Origin: Paraburkholderia translucens
GTDB taxonomy: Bacteria; Pseudomonadota; Gammaproteobacteria; Burkholderiales; Burkholderiaceae
Assembly (NCBI RefSeq): GCF_020881035.1
Contig: NZ_JAJITC010000020.1
Location: 1 to 64,000, forward strand
Direction of reading: 5' to 3'
DNA length: 64,000 bases
Part shown: positions 42,019-51,582 of the stretch, one piece after another
Position numbering within the stretch: the stretch's first letter is position 1
How the letters are laid out: every line of letters starts with the position of its first letter
Position numbers and translations under genes: made by a program
Notes under the pieces: model-generated
Database searches by the model: none
What the model was told of the DNA's origin: nothing
What the model saw: the letters and a program-made list of their open reading frames with translations, nothing else

Positions 42019-42287
42019 GGCGGTGGAGCGGTCGTTTCTTTGGCCTGTATGGTACCAGCATATTAGGGTTTATCCCTAGTCGGATTCCACGATGTACTCC
42101 GCGATAGCGGCAGGGCGGACACGCCGCGTCGAACGTGACCGGAATGTCATTTCCGGGTCAGTGTTGGGACATGTCTGATCGATAGAATCGGATGCATAGG
42201 GCAAACCCGCAGGCGCCCATGCCGCGCGGGGCAATACTGGCGCCAACAGTTGCGCCGGCCCGGCTCGATCGAGGCAGGAGTCGTCCC

Positions 42288-43352
42288 ATGAATCAACTGC
42301 AGTCGATGCGCGTGTTCGTCAAAGTGGCGGACCTCGGTAGTTTCGTCGGCGCGGCGGGCGCGCTGGATCTGTCCACCGCGGTCGTCACACGGCACGTCGC
42401 GGATCTCGAAGCGCGGCTCGGCACGCGACTGCTGAACCGCACGACACGGCGTCTGTCGCTCACCGAATCCGGCGCGACCTACCTGGAGCGTGTCCGCCAC
42501 ATCCTCGCCGATCTAGAAGGCGTCGAGCAGATGGTGGTGGCGCGCAATCACGAGCCGGTCGGCACCCTGCGCATCGTCGCGCCGGTCGTGTTCGGACTGC
42601 ATAGTCTGGCGCCGGTCGTGCAGTCGTACGCGGCGCGCTATCCGGAAGTCGTGCCCGATGTCACGCTCGCCGACCGCCACGTCGATCTCGTCGAAGAAGG
42701 GTTCGACGTCGGCATCGTGGTTGCGCGGCATATGCGCAGCGCGAGCATCGTCACGCGGCGGCTGACGACCGGCTATATGACGGTGTGCGCGACGCCCGGC
42801 TATCTGGCGCAGCACGGCACGCCGAGGCGCCCCGAAGATCTGCTGCGGCATTCGTGCCTGAGCCGGCCGGCAGAACAGGGCGGCGGCGAGGAACGCGTGT
42901 TCATGGGTCCGGATGGCGAGGTGCGGGTGCGGCCGACCAACGCGATCGCGGCCAACAACGCCGAGATGCTGCGGCAATTCGCGCTGTTGGGCATGGGCGT
43001 GGCGATCCTGCCGAGCTACCTGATCGGCCGGGATCTGAAGGCGGGGCGGTTGGTACGCCTGCTCGACGAGTACAGTCTGCCGCCTATCGAAATCACGATT
43101 GCGTATCCGAGCCGGCTGCATCTGCCGGCGAAGGTGCGCACGTTCATCGACCATGTGGTCGAGCATTTCCAGCCGGACAGCAGGCTGTCGAAGGGGTCTC
43201 ACGGCGTGGCGCAGGTGCGGCGGCTGGCGGAGGTGGCCGGGTCCGATGACGTGACCGCGCGAGAGGTGGCCGGCGACGCGCTCGAAAACCGCGGCACGAC
43301 GCGCCGTCTGACGCGTGTGCCGCGCACGCGGATCGCGGCGTCGCAGTTCTAA
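42288..43352 (+). CDS. LysR-family regulator
   Basis: A 354-residue LysR-type factor. The HTH is GSFVGAAGALDLSTAVVTRH in the first 35 residues, followed by ADLEARLGTRLLNRTTRRLS. The effector domain starts with GTLRIVAPVVFGLH and resembles the CrgA/YafC subgroup. A C-terminal extension (about 300-354, RGTTRRLTRVPRTR) is longer than usual. Start ATG 42288 has GGAG 7 bases upstream; the frame from 42192 is rejected. The target is unknown. Confidence 0.87.
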   Translation: MNQLQSMRVFVKVADLGSFVGAAGALDLSTAVVTRHVADLEARLGTRLLNRTTRRLSLTESGATYLERVRHILADLEGVEQMVVARNHEPVGTLRIVAPVVFGLHSLAPVVQSYAARYPEVVPDVTLADRHVDLVEEGFDVGIVVARHMRSASIVTRRLTTGYMTVCATPGYLAQHGTPRRPEDLLRHSCLSRPAEQGGGEERVFMGPDGEVRVRPTNAIAANNAEMLRQFALLGMGVAILPSYLIGRDLKAGRLVRLLDEYSLPPIEITIAYPSRLHLPAKVRTFIDHVVEHFQPDSRLSKGSHGVAQVRRLAEVAGSDDVTAREVAGDALENRGTTRRLTRVPRTRIAASQF

Positions 43353-43376
43353 CGTGTGAGGTGGCGCGCGGCGCGT

Positions 43377-43607
43377 CTAGATTCCCAAGCCGGGACCGTA
43401 ATTGCCGCTGATCAAGCGCGTGACCGACTCAATGTCGACATAGTCCTGCTCAGGCATGCCATCGAGCATCGCCAGCACCTCGTTGCTCGCGCCCGCTTCG
43501 CGCGCCGCGGCGACGAGCGCATCCTTGTTGGTCGGGAATTCGACTTCGCCAAGAAGATCGGCGATCTGCAGATCGATCGATTCGCCGGGAATGTCCGAGG
43601 CTGTCAT
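43377..43607 (-). CDS. Small DUF2795-like protein
   Basis: A 76-residue protein with the pattern of the DUF2795 family: VEFPTNKDALVAAAREAGAS and VLAMLDGMPEQDYVDIESVT. It is short, acidic and helical. CAGGAG precedes ATG 43607. Its function is unknown. Confidence 0.75.
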   Translation of the reverse strand: MTASDIPGESIDLQIADLLGEVEFPTNKDALVAAAREAGASNEVLAMLDGMPEQDYVDIESVTRLISGNYGPGLGI

Positions 43608-43717
43608 GCGTGCTCCTGTCGTGCTCAAGTTAGTCGAATCTTTATTATCGCCGCGAAGAGCCACAGTCTGGCCGCGGTGAGCCTCTCGCAGTCCCGCGCA
43701 TTGTGCAGCGCTCGTCC

Positions 43718-43972
43718 TCAGGTGGTCAGATGCTCGTTCTGCCCGGTCAGGCTGCGCTCCAGATGCCGGGACTTCGGCAGCGCAATATGGTCCCATTGCT
43801 GCGGATGGTTCTCGTCGATGCTCGAAACGTCCGGCGCCGGCGGCGCGACCGGCGCGGCGTTCGCCCGTTGCGCGAACCTGGGGGAATCCGCGCTGTCCGG
43901 CGCGGTATGGACCGGCGCGGCAAAGCACGAGGCCGACAGCGTCACCATGGTCAACAGTGTCGAGGTTCTCAT
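43718..43972 (-). CDS. Small periplasmic protein
   Basis: An 84-residue ORF with a clear signal peptide (MRTSTLLTMVTLSASCFAAP) and a Pro/Ala-rich mature part ending RSLTGQNEHLTT. AGGAGG sits before ATG 43972, which argues it is translated. No family was recognised. Confidence 0.6.
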   Translation of the reverse strand: MRTSTLLTMVTLSASCFAAPVHTAPDSADSPRFAQRANAAPVAPPAPDVSSIDENHPQQWDHIALPKSRHLERSLTGQNEHLTT

Positions 43973-44191
43973 CGCCCGACCTCCTAAAGCTCACGCGGCG
44001 CTGACAATGGAGCAAACCCTGTGCCGTCCCGCGTCGAAAGGACGGAGCAAGCTACCGGCCGCGTGGCGCTGCGCGGCCCATGCTCTTTACCATCTTAGAT
44101 GGCAAATTCTGCAACGCGCGCCCATTTGCCACAAAACCATATTGCATAGATTCCATGATGGCACGAACGGCACTCATGCGTCGGCCAGGCG

Positions 44192-45529
44192 TTAGCGCAG
44201 CACGTCGAAGCGCGTCCACGGCCACGACGGGCGGTCGCGCATATAGCCGTTCAGCCAGTTCCACTGCGGATGCCGCTTCATGAACGCCTGGGCGTCGAAC
44301 GGGCGGCCGCATGGATGACCCCAGCGCGCGGTGAACGCCATCTCGCGCGCCATTTCGCTATCGGCCACTTTGCCGTCGTTCGCGCCCCACGGATTGAACG
44401 GTCCATGATCGGTACCGCCGAAGCGCGCGTCGTCGAGCTCCAGATGCCCGCAGATCGTGCGCGAACACGGGTTGTCGTTGCGATCGAGATAGACGTCATG
44501 ATGATCGGCGATCATCCGCTTCGCGAGCTCAACGTCGATCCTGCCGCGATGCATTTCCTCGAGTTGCATGAAGCGCAGACGCCGCGCACCGTTCTTGCGC
44601 ACGTCGGTATAGTCCTCGCCTTCGCCGATGCATTCCTGGTTGCGGATCTTCAGATCCGTCGCGGTGTTGTAGCCGCTATAGAAACCGTCCCTGGTGGTCT
44701 CGAAGCCCGAGTAGTGCAGCCCGAGTTCGTAACGCGCGATCTCGCCGGTCTTCGTGTCGCCGAGCAGCCAGCTGTTCGCGTAGCCGCCGTTGTTCGCGAG
44801 CGAGAACATATCGCACCATTCCTTGATGCTGTTCGCGTATTGCGACGCGCGCCGCGAACGATAGAACTCGGGCGCGCCGGCCGCGTTGTAGCCCGCGAAG
44901 CTCGAGATCGTCGTTTCGGTGATCATCAGGCCGGCCGCCGTGACCCAGAAATCGGTCAGGCTCGAGATGCAGCCCGGCAAGCCCTGCATCAGGATACGGT
45001 TGCCACGATCCGGCACGATGTCGAACACGACGTTGAAGGCGTCGCCCGCGGCGTAGCGGTCCCACGAGTTGTGCGCCATCACGATGCGGCCGTCGCGCGT
45101 TGCGTTGCCGGTCGCGATGAATGCGCTGCAATGATGGCCGCGCCGGCCGCGCCACAGTTTTGCGCCCAACTGCGGCTGCTGCTGCGCCGCGTGCGTCGGC
45201 CACCAGCTTTGCAGCAGATCCATGTAGCCGTTCCACGCCAGCACTTCGGCGAACGGCAGCTTCGCGCCGTCGGCGATGCCCTGGATTTCGTCGGCGAATT
45301 CGGTATCGAGCTTGCTCGCGAACTGGCTCGTCGCCGCGTTGACGAAGACGTCGAACTCCTCGCCGGTGTCCCACTTCGCGAGATAGCGCGCGGTGCGGAT
45401 CGCGTTCCTGATTTCGTCGGCGAGCAATTGGCCGTGCTGCTCGCCGCGATCGTACGGCTCGCCCTCGATATGCACGAAAATCCAGCCGGCCTGATCGCGG
45501 CGTACGGCCTCGGGGTCCGGTTCGCTCAT
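44192..45529 (-). CDS. C45/phospholipase-B-like Ntn hydrolase
   Basis: A 445-residue protein of the peptidase C45 / phospholipase B-like superfamily. The nucleophile is probably C134 in GHHCSAFIATGN, where autocleavage would expose the Cys, as in Ntn hydrolases. The following RIVMAHNSWDRY and the later NSWLLGDTKTGEIARYEL stretches match the fold. Substrates of bacterial members are mostly unknown (amide or ester hydrolysis). No signal peptide is visible, so it is likely cytosolic. It appears to be a single gene. Confidence 0.78.
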   Translation of the reverse strand: MSEPDPEAVRRDQAGWIFVHIEGEPYDRGEQHGQLLADEIRNAIRTARYLAKWDTGEEFDVFVNAATSQFASKLDTEFADEIQGIADGAKLPFAEVLAWNGYMDLLQSWWPTHAAQQQPQLGAKLWRGRRGHHCSAFIATGNATRDGRIVMAHNSWDRYAAGDAFNVVFDIVPDRGNRILMQGLPGCISSLTDFWVTAAGLMITETTISSFAGYNAAGAPEFYRSRRASQYANSIKEWCDMFSLANNGGYANSWLLGDTKTGEIARYELGLHYSGFETTRDGFYSGYNTATDLKIRNQECIGEGEDYTDVRKNGARRLRFMQLEEMHRGRIDVELAKRMIADHHDVYLDRNDNPCSRTICGHLELDDARFGGTDHGPFNPWGANDGKVADSEMAREMAFTARWGHPCGRPFDAQAFMKRHPQWNWLNGYMRDRPSWPWTRFDVLR

Positions 45530-45686
45530 CTTCGCTCCGACGATACGGTGCTCGCTGTTGCTGCGCCCATGCTGGCTTCACGCATGACGGCTGCACGAGG
45601 GGCGGGCGCTCTGTCCATTGTAGAGAATCCGCGCGGCTTTGCATTGCGGCCGCGAAGCGCTTGTGTGCGGACGTCGGGCGACTGTT

Positions 45687-47420
45687 TTAGCGCGACGGAT
45701 TCATGCGGAAGTACGCATCGAGCAGCGACGTCTTGTAGACGACGCCGGTGAGCTTCGGATGCGCGGCGCTTTCGATCACGGGCAAGCGCTCGCCCTGAAA
45801 CGCCAGGAAGTGCTGCAACGCGACGCCGAGCGACATGTCCGGCGTCAGCACGTCGAAATGCGGCTGCAAATAATCGGCGGCGGTCTTCGTCGCGGTGTCG
45901 CGCGCTTCGAGCAGATCGGACGTGATGTCCTTCAGCGCGACCACGCCGAGAAACGCGCCCGAGTCGTTCGCGACGTACAGATACTTGACCGGATATTCGA
46001 GGAACACGCGCGTCATGTCGTGCACGGTCGCGTTCGGCGGCACGACCGTCTGCGCGGGACGGATCAGCTCGCGCATCTGCGTCGCTCGCAGACGTGCGCG
46101 CTCCTGCTCCTCGCGATTGCGGCGCAGCGTGATCTCATACATCGAGGTCTTGCCGATCGCACGCGCGATGAAGTACGCGACCACGCTCGAGAGCATCAGC
46201 GGCAGCACGACCTGGTAGCTCAGGGTCATCTCGAAGATCATCAGGATCGCCATCAGCGGCGCCTGAGTCGCGCCCGCGAGGAATGCGCCCATGCCGACCA
46301 TCGCATACGCGTAGGCGGCCGACGTCGCCTCCGGCCACAACGCGTGCATGCCCTGGCCGAACAGCGAGCCGACCGCCGCGCCGACGAACAGCGTCGGCGT
46401 GAATACCCCGCCGACCGCGCCGGAGCCGGCCGTCGCCGCGGTCGCCGCGAGCTTGCAGACGAGCACCACCACGAGCGCGGACCATGTCCACGGCGAATGC
46501 AGGATCGAGTTCACGACGCTATAGCCGTTGCCCCATACCTCGGGCTCCGCGACCGAAATGATGCCGACCACGAGACCGCCGAGCGCGAGCCGCATCGGCA
46601 GCGGCACGGGCAGTTTGCGAAAGGCCGCCTTCGACGCGTCGAGCAGCCGCAGAAACTGCGGCGCGGCCGCGCCGCACAGCCCGCCGAGCGCGACGAACAA
46701 CAGCACCTCGAGACCGGTCACCGCCGGGAACTCCGGCATCTCGTAGGGCGGCTTGTAGCCGGCGAACTCGCGCATCGTGATGTTCGCGACGACGGCGGCG
46801 ACCAGCACCGGCCCGAAGCTTTCCATCGCAATCGAGCCGAGCACGATTTCGGTGACGAAAAACGCGCCTGCGATCGGCGCGCTGTAGGCGGAGGTGATGC
46901 CGGCCGCCGCGCCGCATGCGACGAGCAGGCGCAGCCGCGGCGGATCGAAGTGGACCCAGCGGCCGATCAGCGACGAGGCGAGCGCCGCCAGCTGCACCAT
47001 CGGACCTTCGCGGCCGATCGAGCCGCCGCTCGCGATCGTGAACAGCGACGACACGCTGCGCCACAGGCTCAGGCGCACCGGCACGACGCCGTCGCCGATC
47101 GCGACCGCTTCCATGTAGTCGGTGTGCCTGTTGTCGTCGGCGTGGCGCTGCGCGATCAGCAGAAACACGCCGGCGACGAGACCACCGGCGGCCGGCAACC
47201 AGATGCGCATGGTCCACGGCAGGCTGCGCGCCAGTTCGACGAAGCTGCCGGAGTGGCCGGTCATCGTCAGTTGGAGCTGTTCGATGCACCTGCGAAACAC
47301 GACGGTCGCAAACGCGCCGACGATGCCGACCACGACCGACCAGACCAGCATCGTGTGGGCTTCGGAGAGCCGGAAAAGGCGTTGGGCGCGGGTGCGCAGC
47401 TTCAGCAGGAATGAAAGCAC
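45687..47420 (-). CDS. clcB: ClcB-type chloride channel/antiporter with CBS domains
   Basis: A 577-residue CLC-family membrane protein. The gating glutamate is in GSIGREGPMVQ and a second acidic site is in VTEIVLGS. About 10-12 helices are followed by two CBS domains (about 440-577, with VHDMTRVFLEYP and MSLGVALQHFLAF). The start is taken as GTG 47420 (VLSFLLKLRTRAQRL); the frame from 47576 would overlap the GST gene by 44 bases, but no strong site precedes the GTG either. It exchanges Cl- for H+ or conducts Cl-. Confidence 0.85.
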   Translation of the reverse strand: MLSFLLKLRTRAQRLFRLSEAHTMLVWSVVVGIVGAFATVVFRRCIEQLQLTMTGHSGSFVELARSLPWTMRIWLPAAGGLVAGVFLLIAQRHADDNRHTDYMEAVAIGDGVVPVRLSLWRSVSSLFTIASGGSIGREGPMVQLAALASSLIGRWVHFDPPRLRLLVACGAAAGITSAYSAPIAGAFFVTEIVLGSIAMESFGPVLVAAVVANITMREFAGYKPPYEMPEFPAVTGLEVLLFVALGGLCGAAAPQFLRLLDASKAAFRKLPVPLPMRLALGGLVVGIISVAEPEVWGNGYSVVNSILHSPWTWSALVVVLVCKLAATAATAGSGAVGGVFTPTLFVGAAVGSLFGQGMHALWPEATSAAYAYAMVGMGAFLAGATQAPLMAILMIFEMTLSYQVVLPLMLSSVVAYFIARAIGKTSMYEITLRRNREEQERARLRATQMRELIRPAQTVVPPNATVHDMTRVFLEYPVKYLYVANDSGAFLGVVALKDITSDLLEARDTATKTAADYLQPHFDVLTPDMSLGVALQHFLAFQGERLPVIESAAHPKLTGVVYKTSLLDAYFRMNPSR

Positions 47421-47532
47421 GTCGATGGTACGAGGCGTGAAGGCGGGTTGAAAAAGACGCGGCACAACAGCCGCGCGCCCGCCTCGAATGGCGGGCGCGC
47501 TATGGCGGGCGGGCGGGTGCGGGCCGCGCGGA

Positions 47533-48270
47533 TCAAGCTGCCGCCTTGTCGAGTTCGGGGTAGTGGCGGAAGACACAACTTTCGTTATGGCCGATGCGCC
47601 GGTCCGAGTCCAGATATGCGGCGATCTTCGGTCTGGCGATCACGCTGTCGTGCAGCGCGGCGAGCCGCGGATAGTGTTCGCCAAAGCGCTTCAGCGCGCG
47701 CGGAAACGCGTACAGCAGACCGTCGATCAACTGAAACATCGACAGGTCGACGTAGGTCAGCGTGTCGCCGACCATGAAGCGGTCGCCGGCCGGATTCTGC
47801 GCGAGCACGCGCTCGAAGTACGACATGAACTTCGGAATCCGGTGGTCGATGAAATCGTGCGCGCGCACCTTCGCCGCGTCTTTCTGATCCTCGTAGTAGA
47901 GGCCGCTCGCGAGCGGATGGTGGGTGTCGTGCGCTTCGGTGACGACGTCGGCGATCGTCAGCTGCAGACCGTTTGCGACGTAACGCAGGCTGTCGACCGC
48001 GGGCGCGAGATTCAGCCGCGGGCCGAGATAGAACAGGATGTTGGCGGTCTGTGAGATCACCAGATCGCCGTCTTTCAGGAACGGTGGCGCGAACGGCGGA
48101 TACGGCTCGTCGGGGCTTTGCATCACCGTCATCATCGCCTGGGTGCCGAGGCCCTTCGAAGGCTTGCCGCGCGCGACTTCGACATAGTCGACGCCGGCTT
48201 CCTCCAGCGCGAGCCGCACGAATTCACCGCGCCCTTGCAGGCCGTCCCAGTAATACAGTTCCAGGCTCAT
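47533..48270 (-). CDS. Glutathione S-transferase family protein
   Basis: A 245-residue GST. The N-terminal thioredoxin fold has LYYWDGLQGRGEFVRLALEE and the SQTANILFYLG glutathione-binding turn; the helical C-terminal domain has GDTLTYVDLSMFQLIDGL. GAGG lies before ATG 48270. It lies upstream of clcB on the same strand and may be co-transcribed with it. The substrate is unknown. Confidence 0.88.
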   Translation of the reverse strand: MSLELYYWDGLQGRGEFVRLALEEAGVDYVEVARGKPSKGLGTQAMMTVMQSPDEPYPPFAPPFLKDGDLVISQTANILFYLGPRLNLAPAVDSLRYVANGLQLTIADVVTEAHDTHHPLASGLYYEDQKDAAKVRAHDFIDHRIPKFMSYFERVLAQNPAGDRFMVGDTLTYVDLSMFQLIDGLLYAFPRALKRFGEHYPRLAALHDSVIARPKIAAYLDSDRRIGHNESCVFRHYPELDKAAA

Positions 48271-48472
48271 CGATCGATCCTCATGGCGGTCGCCCGGACG
48301 CGTCGCGGCAACGCGGTTTTATCGTTGCCGGCCGATGTCGCGCGCGGGCGGGTTGCGGGAGCAAAATTCGCAGCAACGAGTATGCCGTGTGATCGGCCGG
48401 GATGGGGCGCGAGAAAGCGCAAAACCCCGCGCGCGGCGGGGTGTCGGGGAAGGCGGGCAAGTTTGCGCCGGC

Positions 48473-49549
48473 TTACCGGAGCAGGTGCTGGACGGCCCAT
48501 GTGATGCCCAGACCGCCGGCGATCAGCCATACGTACAGAATCAGGCCGGTGGTGAGCGCGCGCGGACCCGCTTCGCGAATCTGCGAGATGCGCGTTTCGA
48601 TGCCGAGTGCGGTCATTGCCATCGTCAGCACGAAGGTGTCGAGCAGGTTCAGCGTCGAGGTGGCGCTTTCCGGCAGCACATGCAGCGAATTGACGACGAC
48701 GCAGGCGAGGAAGCCGAGCGCGAACCAGGGGATCGCGAGCTTGCGCGGGGCCGCGCCCTCGGCGCTGCCGTGCTGGGTACCGCGCGCCGCACGGTTCACC
48801 CAGAGGCCGACCACCAGCAGCACCGGCACGAGCAGCATCACGCGCGTCATCTTGACGATCGTCGCGATGTGCGCCGCTTCCGGGCTCACGTTGCTCGCCG
48901 CGCCGACCACCTGTGCGACCTCGTGGATCGTGCCGCCGAAGAAGAGGCCCGCGCCGACCGTATCGAGATGCAGCCAGCCCGCCTTGAACAGCAACGGGTA
49001 CAGGAACATCGACAACGTGCCGAACAGCACGACGCTGCCGACGGCCATCGCACTCTTGTGCGGCTTCGATTGCAGCGTCGATTCGAACGCGAGCACCGCG
49101 GCCGCGCCGCAGATCGCGCTGCCGGCCGCTGTCAGCAGCGCGGTGTCGCGATCGAGCTTCATGATTTTCATGCCGGCCCACGTGCCGAGCGCGAGCGTGC
49201 TGACGACGATCAGCACCGACACCGCGAGACCGGGCAGACCGACGTGCGCGATTTCCTGCAGGCTCACGCGCAGACCGAAGAACGCGACCGCGATGCGCAG
49301 CAGCTTGCGCGCGGAGAAATTGACGCCGGCCGCCCAGCTGGCCGGCATGCCGTCGCGCAGCGCGTTGCCGTAGATCGCGCCCGCGACGATGCCGACGATC
49401 AGCGGACTGAGGCCGAGGCCGGCAATCGCCGGAATCTGCGCGATGCGCGTGACGGCGGCGGCGAACAGCGCGACGAACAGCACGCCGTTGAGCTGGCCGC
49501 GCGTGGACAGCGCGGGGGATGCGGTGAGCGGGGCGGTGGGGGTGGACAT
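48473..49549 (-). CDS. YeiH/UPF0324 family putative sulfate exporter
   Basis: A 358-residue inner-membrane protein with about 10 helices of the UPF0324 family. The KLLRIAVAFFGLRVSLQEIA and GGTIHEVAQVVGA stretches match YeiH. Exporting sulfate or sulfite-like anions is the family guess. It is divergent from a LysR gene, as yeiH is from yeiE in enterobacteria. Confidence 0.87.
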   Translation of the reverse strand: MSTPTAPLTASPALSTRGQLNGVLFVALFAAAVTRIAQIPAIAGLGLSPLIVGIVAGAIYGNALRDGMPASWAAGVNFSARKLLRIAVAFFGLRVSLQEIAHVGLPGLAVSVLIVVSTLALGTWAGMKIMKLDRDTALLTAAGSAICGAAAVLAFESTLQSKPHKSAMAVGSVVLFGTLSMFLYPLLFKAGWLHLDTVGAGLFFGGTIHEVAQVVGAASNVSPEAAHIATIVKMTRVMLLVPVLLVVGLWVNRAARGTQHGSAEGAAPRKLAIPWFALGFLACVVVNSLHVLPESATSTLNLLDTFVLTMAMTALGIETRISQIREAGPRALTTGLILYVWLIAGGLGITWAVQHLLR

Positions 49550-49611
49550 ATCGGATGCCTGTCTTCCTGGCGGACTGCGTGGGCAGCAATGGGGCTAATC
49601 CTAAATTAGAT

Positions 49612-49621
49612 ATATCGATAT
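49612..49621. promoter_or_regulatory. Palindrome in the YeiH/LysR divergent promoter
   Basis: ATATCGATAT in an AT-rich stretch (49604-49660), flanked by CTAAAT and ATTTAG. A plausible LysR-type site but not proven. Confidence 0.4.
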
Positions 49622-49674
49622 GAAAAATCATGATTTAGAATGTAAAGTATCGGCCAGTCGGATACTTTATCGAC

Positions 49675-50568
49675 ATGACCCCGGATCAGCTTATAACGTT
49701 CGCGGCGGTCGCCGAACATCGCAACATCAGCCGGGCCGCGGTGGCGCTGCATCTGTCGCAGCCGGCGGTGTCGGGCCAACTGAGACAGTTGCAGGACGAG
49801 TTTGGCGAGCCGCTGTATCAGCGTGATGGCCGCGGCGTGCGGCTGACGCCCGCGGGCGAGCAGCTCGCCATCTACGCGGCGAGGTTGCGCGATACGTGGC
49901 GGCAGGCGCACGCCTATCGCGACGCGCTGCGCGGTCTGGAGCGGGGCACCTTGCGGATCGGCGCGAGCACGACGCCGGCGAGCTACCTGCTGCCGTACCT
50001 GATCGCCGAATTCCATCGCCGTTTTCCGCACGTGAGCGTCCATACCGCCCACGGCAACACGGCGGAGATCGTCGGTGCGCTGGGCTCGGTCGATATCGCG
50101 ATGATCGAGGGCCCGGCCGGCGCCGATCTGCCGCCGGACACGCTCGTCCACGCGTGGCGCGAGGACGAAATCGTCGCGATCATGCCGCGCTCGCATCCTC
50201 TTGCGCAGGCGGACAACGGCGGGCGCATCGAACTGGCCGCGTTCGGCGCTTATCCGCTGGTGCTGCGCGAGGAGGGCTCCGGCGTGCGGCAGACGGTCGA
50301 GCGCGAATTCGCGCGCGCGGGCGTGCCGATGCGCGTCGCGCTCGAAATCGCGGGCGTCGAAGGGGTGAAGGAGGCGGTGCGGGCCGGCATGGGCGTCGGC
50401 TTCGTATCGGCGATGTCGATGCGGCACGAGGACGGCGCGCTTTGCCTGCTGTCGCTGAGCCCGCAGCCGCTGACGCGGCGATTCTCGATTCTGGTGCGGC
50501 ACGCGAGTGCGCAGTCGCGCGTTGTGGAGCAGTTTCTGGCGATGTGTGTCGCTGACGAAGCGGGTTGA
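49675..50568 (+). CDS. LysR-family regulator, YeiE/CysB-like
   Basis: A 297-residue LysR factor with HTH TFAAVAEHRNISRAAVALHL, then SQPAVSGQLRQLQ, and LTPAGEQLAIYAARL. The effector domain has the VHTAHGNTAEIVGALGSVDI core typical of the YeiE subgroup. It is divergent from the YeiH exporter, which is its probable target. A terminator-like hairpin follows at 50649. Confidence 0.9.
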   Translation: MTPDQLITFAAVAEHRNISRAAVALHLSQPAVSGQLRQLQDEFGEPLYQRDGRGVRLTPAGEQLAIYAARLRDTWRQAHAYRDALRGLERGTLRIGASTTPASYLLPYLIAEFHRRFPHVSVHTAHGNTAEIVGALGSVDIAMIEGPAGADLPPDTLVHAWREDEIVAIMPRSHPLAQADNGGRIELAAFGAYPLVLREEGSGVRQTVEREFARAGVPMRVALEIAGVEGVKEAVRAGMGVGFVSAMSMRHEDGALCLLSLSPQPLTRRFSILVRHASAQSRVVEQFLAMCVADEAG

Positions 50569-50648
50569 CCCGCCCGCCGCACGCCGCCGCGCCTGGGGAT
50601 TTTCTCTATGGTGCGTGATGGCTGGCCCGCGCACTATTCGCACATCGG

Positions 50649-50667
50649 AGCGCCTCGGCGCTTTTTT
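50649..50667 (+). terminator. Intrinsic terminator after the LysR gene
   Basis: A short stem AGCGC, loop CTCG, GCGCT and a run of T (AGCGCCTCGGCGCTTTTTT). It lies just before the kgu operator. Confidence 0.6.
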
Positions 50668-50679
50668 AAGAAGCGCGTC

Positions 50680-50693
50680 TGGAACCGGTTCCA
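50680..50693. promoter_or_regulatory. PtxS-like operator of the kgu operon
   Basis: A perfect palindrome TGGAACCGGTTCCA, 36 bases before the kguE start codon. It differs in one position per half from the known PtxS site TGAAACCGGTTTCA of Pseudomonas. Confidence 0.8.
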
Positions 50694-50729
50694 ATTTCCA
50701 TTCTTCGAACGAAATCGAGCGAATTCAAC

Positions 50730-51524
50730 ATGGCTGATGCAGTGGAGATCGTGATCGTCGCCAGCGCGTTCGGTGTGAATGCGGTGCGCGCCGACGGCCA
50801 TCTGAAATGGGCCCGGGCGGCAAGGCGTGCCGGCGCGGCGGGTTTCGAGGTGCGCCGCGAGCTGTTCGCGAGCCACGCGGAGGCGGAGCGGCAGCGGCTG
50901 CGCGCGCTCGGCGGGGCGCTGGCCGATCTCGGGCTGTGGTCGGTGTTTTCGACGCCAGCATCGCTGTACGAGACGCACGGCCAGCTCGATACCGGCGCAC
51001 TGCGTCTCGCGCTCGACGAAGCAGCCGCGCTCGGCGCGCGCTTCGTCAAGCTGCAGCTCGGCGGCTTCGCTGGCGAGGCGCACGGCGCGGCGATTGCTGC
51101 GCACCTCGCGAGCGGGAAAGGCAGCGCGGGCGACGCGCAGCCGCGGCTCGTCGTCGAAAACGGGCAACTGGCGCAGGGCGGCTCGCCCGCGCAGTTCGCC
51201 AGGCTGTTCGACGCGCTCGTACGCGAAGGCCACGCGGGCGTGCTCGGCATGACCTTCGATATCGGCAACTGGGCGTGGCTCGGCGTCGCGCCGCTGCAGA
51301 TCGCCCCACTGCTCGCGCCATACGTGGAGTACATCCACTGCAAGACCACGGCGGGCGAGGGCGCGCGGCGCTTCGCGCTCGCGCCGGCCGAGGACGACGC
51401 GCAATTCCGCGCGGTCCTCGAGCGCCTGCCGCGCGACGTGCCGCGTGGCATCGAGTTTCCGTTCGACACGAGCCGGATCGACGCGCACGCCGCGCGCTGC
51501 GTGAGCTGGCTCGCGCGCGTGTAG
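50730..51524 (+). CDS. kguE: KguE-like TIM-barrel epimerase/isomerase
   Basis: A 264-residue sugar-phosphate isomerase/epimerase (AP endonuclease 2 fold). The strands RFVKLQLGG, LVVENGQ, GMTFDIGNWAW and YIHCKTT carry the expected metal-ligand pattern. It opens an operon whose order (E-K-T-D-regulator) matches the Pseudomonas 2-ketogluconate genes, so KguE is the best name. Its exact reaction in that pathway is not settled. Confidence 0.82.
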   Translation: MADAVEIVIVASAFGVNAVRADGHLKWARAARRAGAAGFEVRRELFASHAEAERQRLRALGGALADLGLWSVFSTPASLYETHGQLDTGALRLALDEAAALGARFVKLQLGGFAGEAHGAAIAAHLASGKGSAGDAQPRLVVENGQLAQGGSPAQFARLFDALVREGHAGVLGMTFDIGNWAWLGVAPLQIAPLLAPYVEYIHCKTTAGEGARRFALAPAEDDAQFRAVLERLPRDVPRGIEFPFDTSRIDAHAARCVSWLARV

Positions 51525-51582
51525 AGGCGCGACACGACACATCACGAATCGATACACCCGATTGCACCTCCCGGAGCCCAGC

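Noticed and set aside
45639..47414. 591-codon + frame opposite clcB
   Set aside because: Antisense to a clear CLC gene, low-complexity His/Arg/Asp composition.
47421..47576. N-terminal extension of clcB up to 47576
   Set aside because: It overlaps the GST gene and adds Pro/Arg-rich residues unlike a CLC N-terminus; GTG 47420 gives the expected start.
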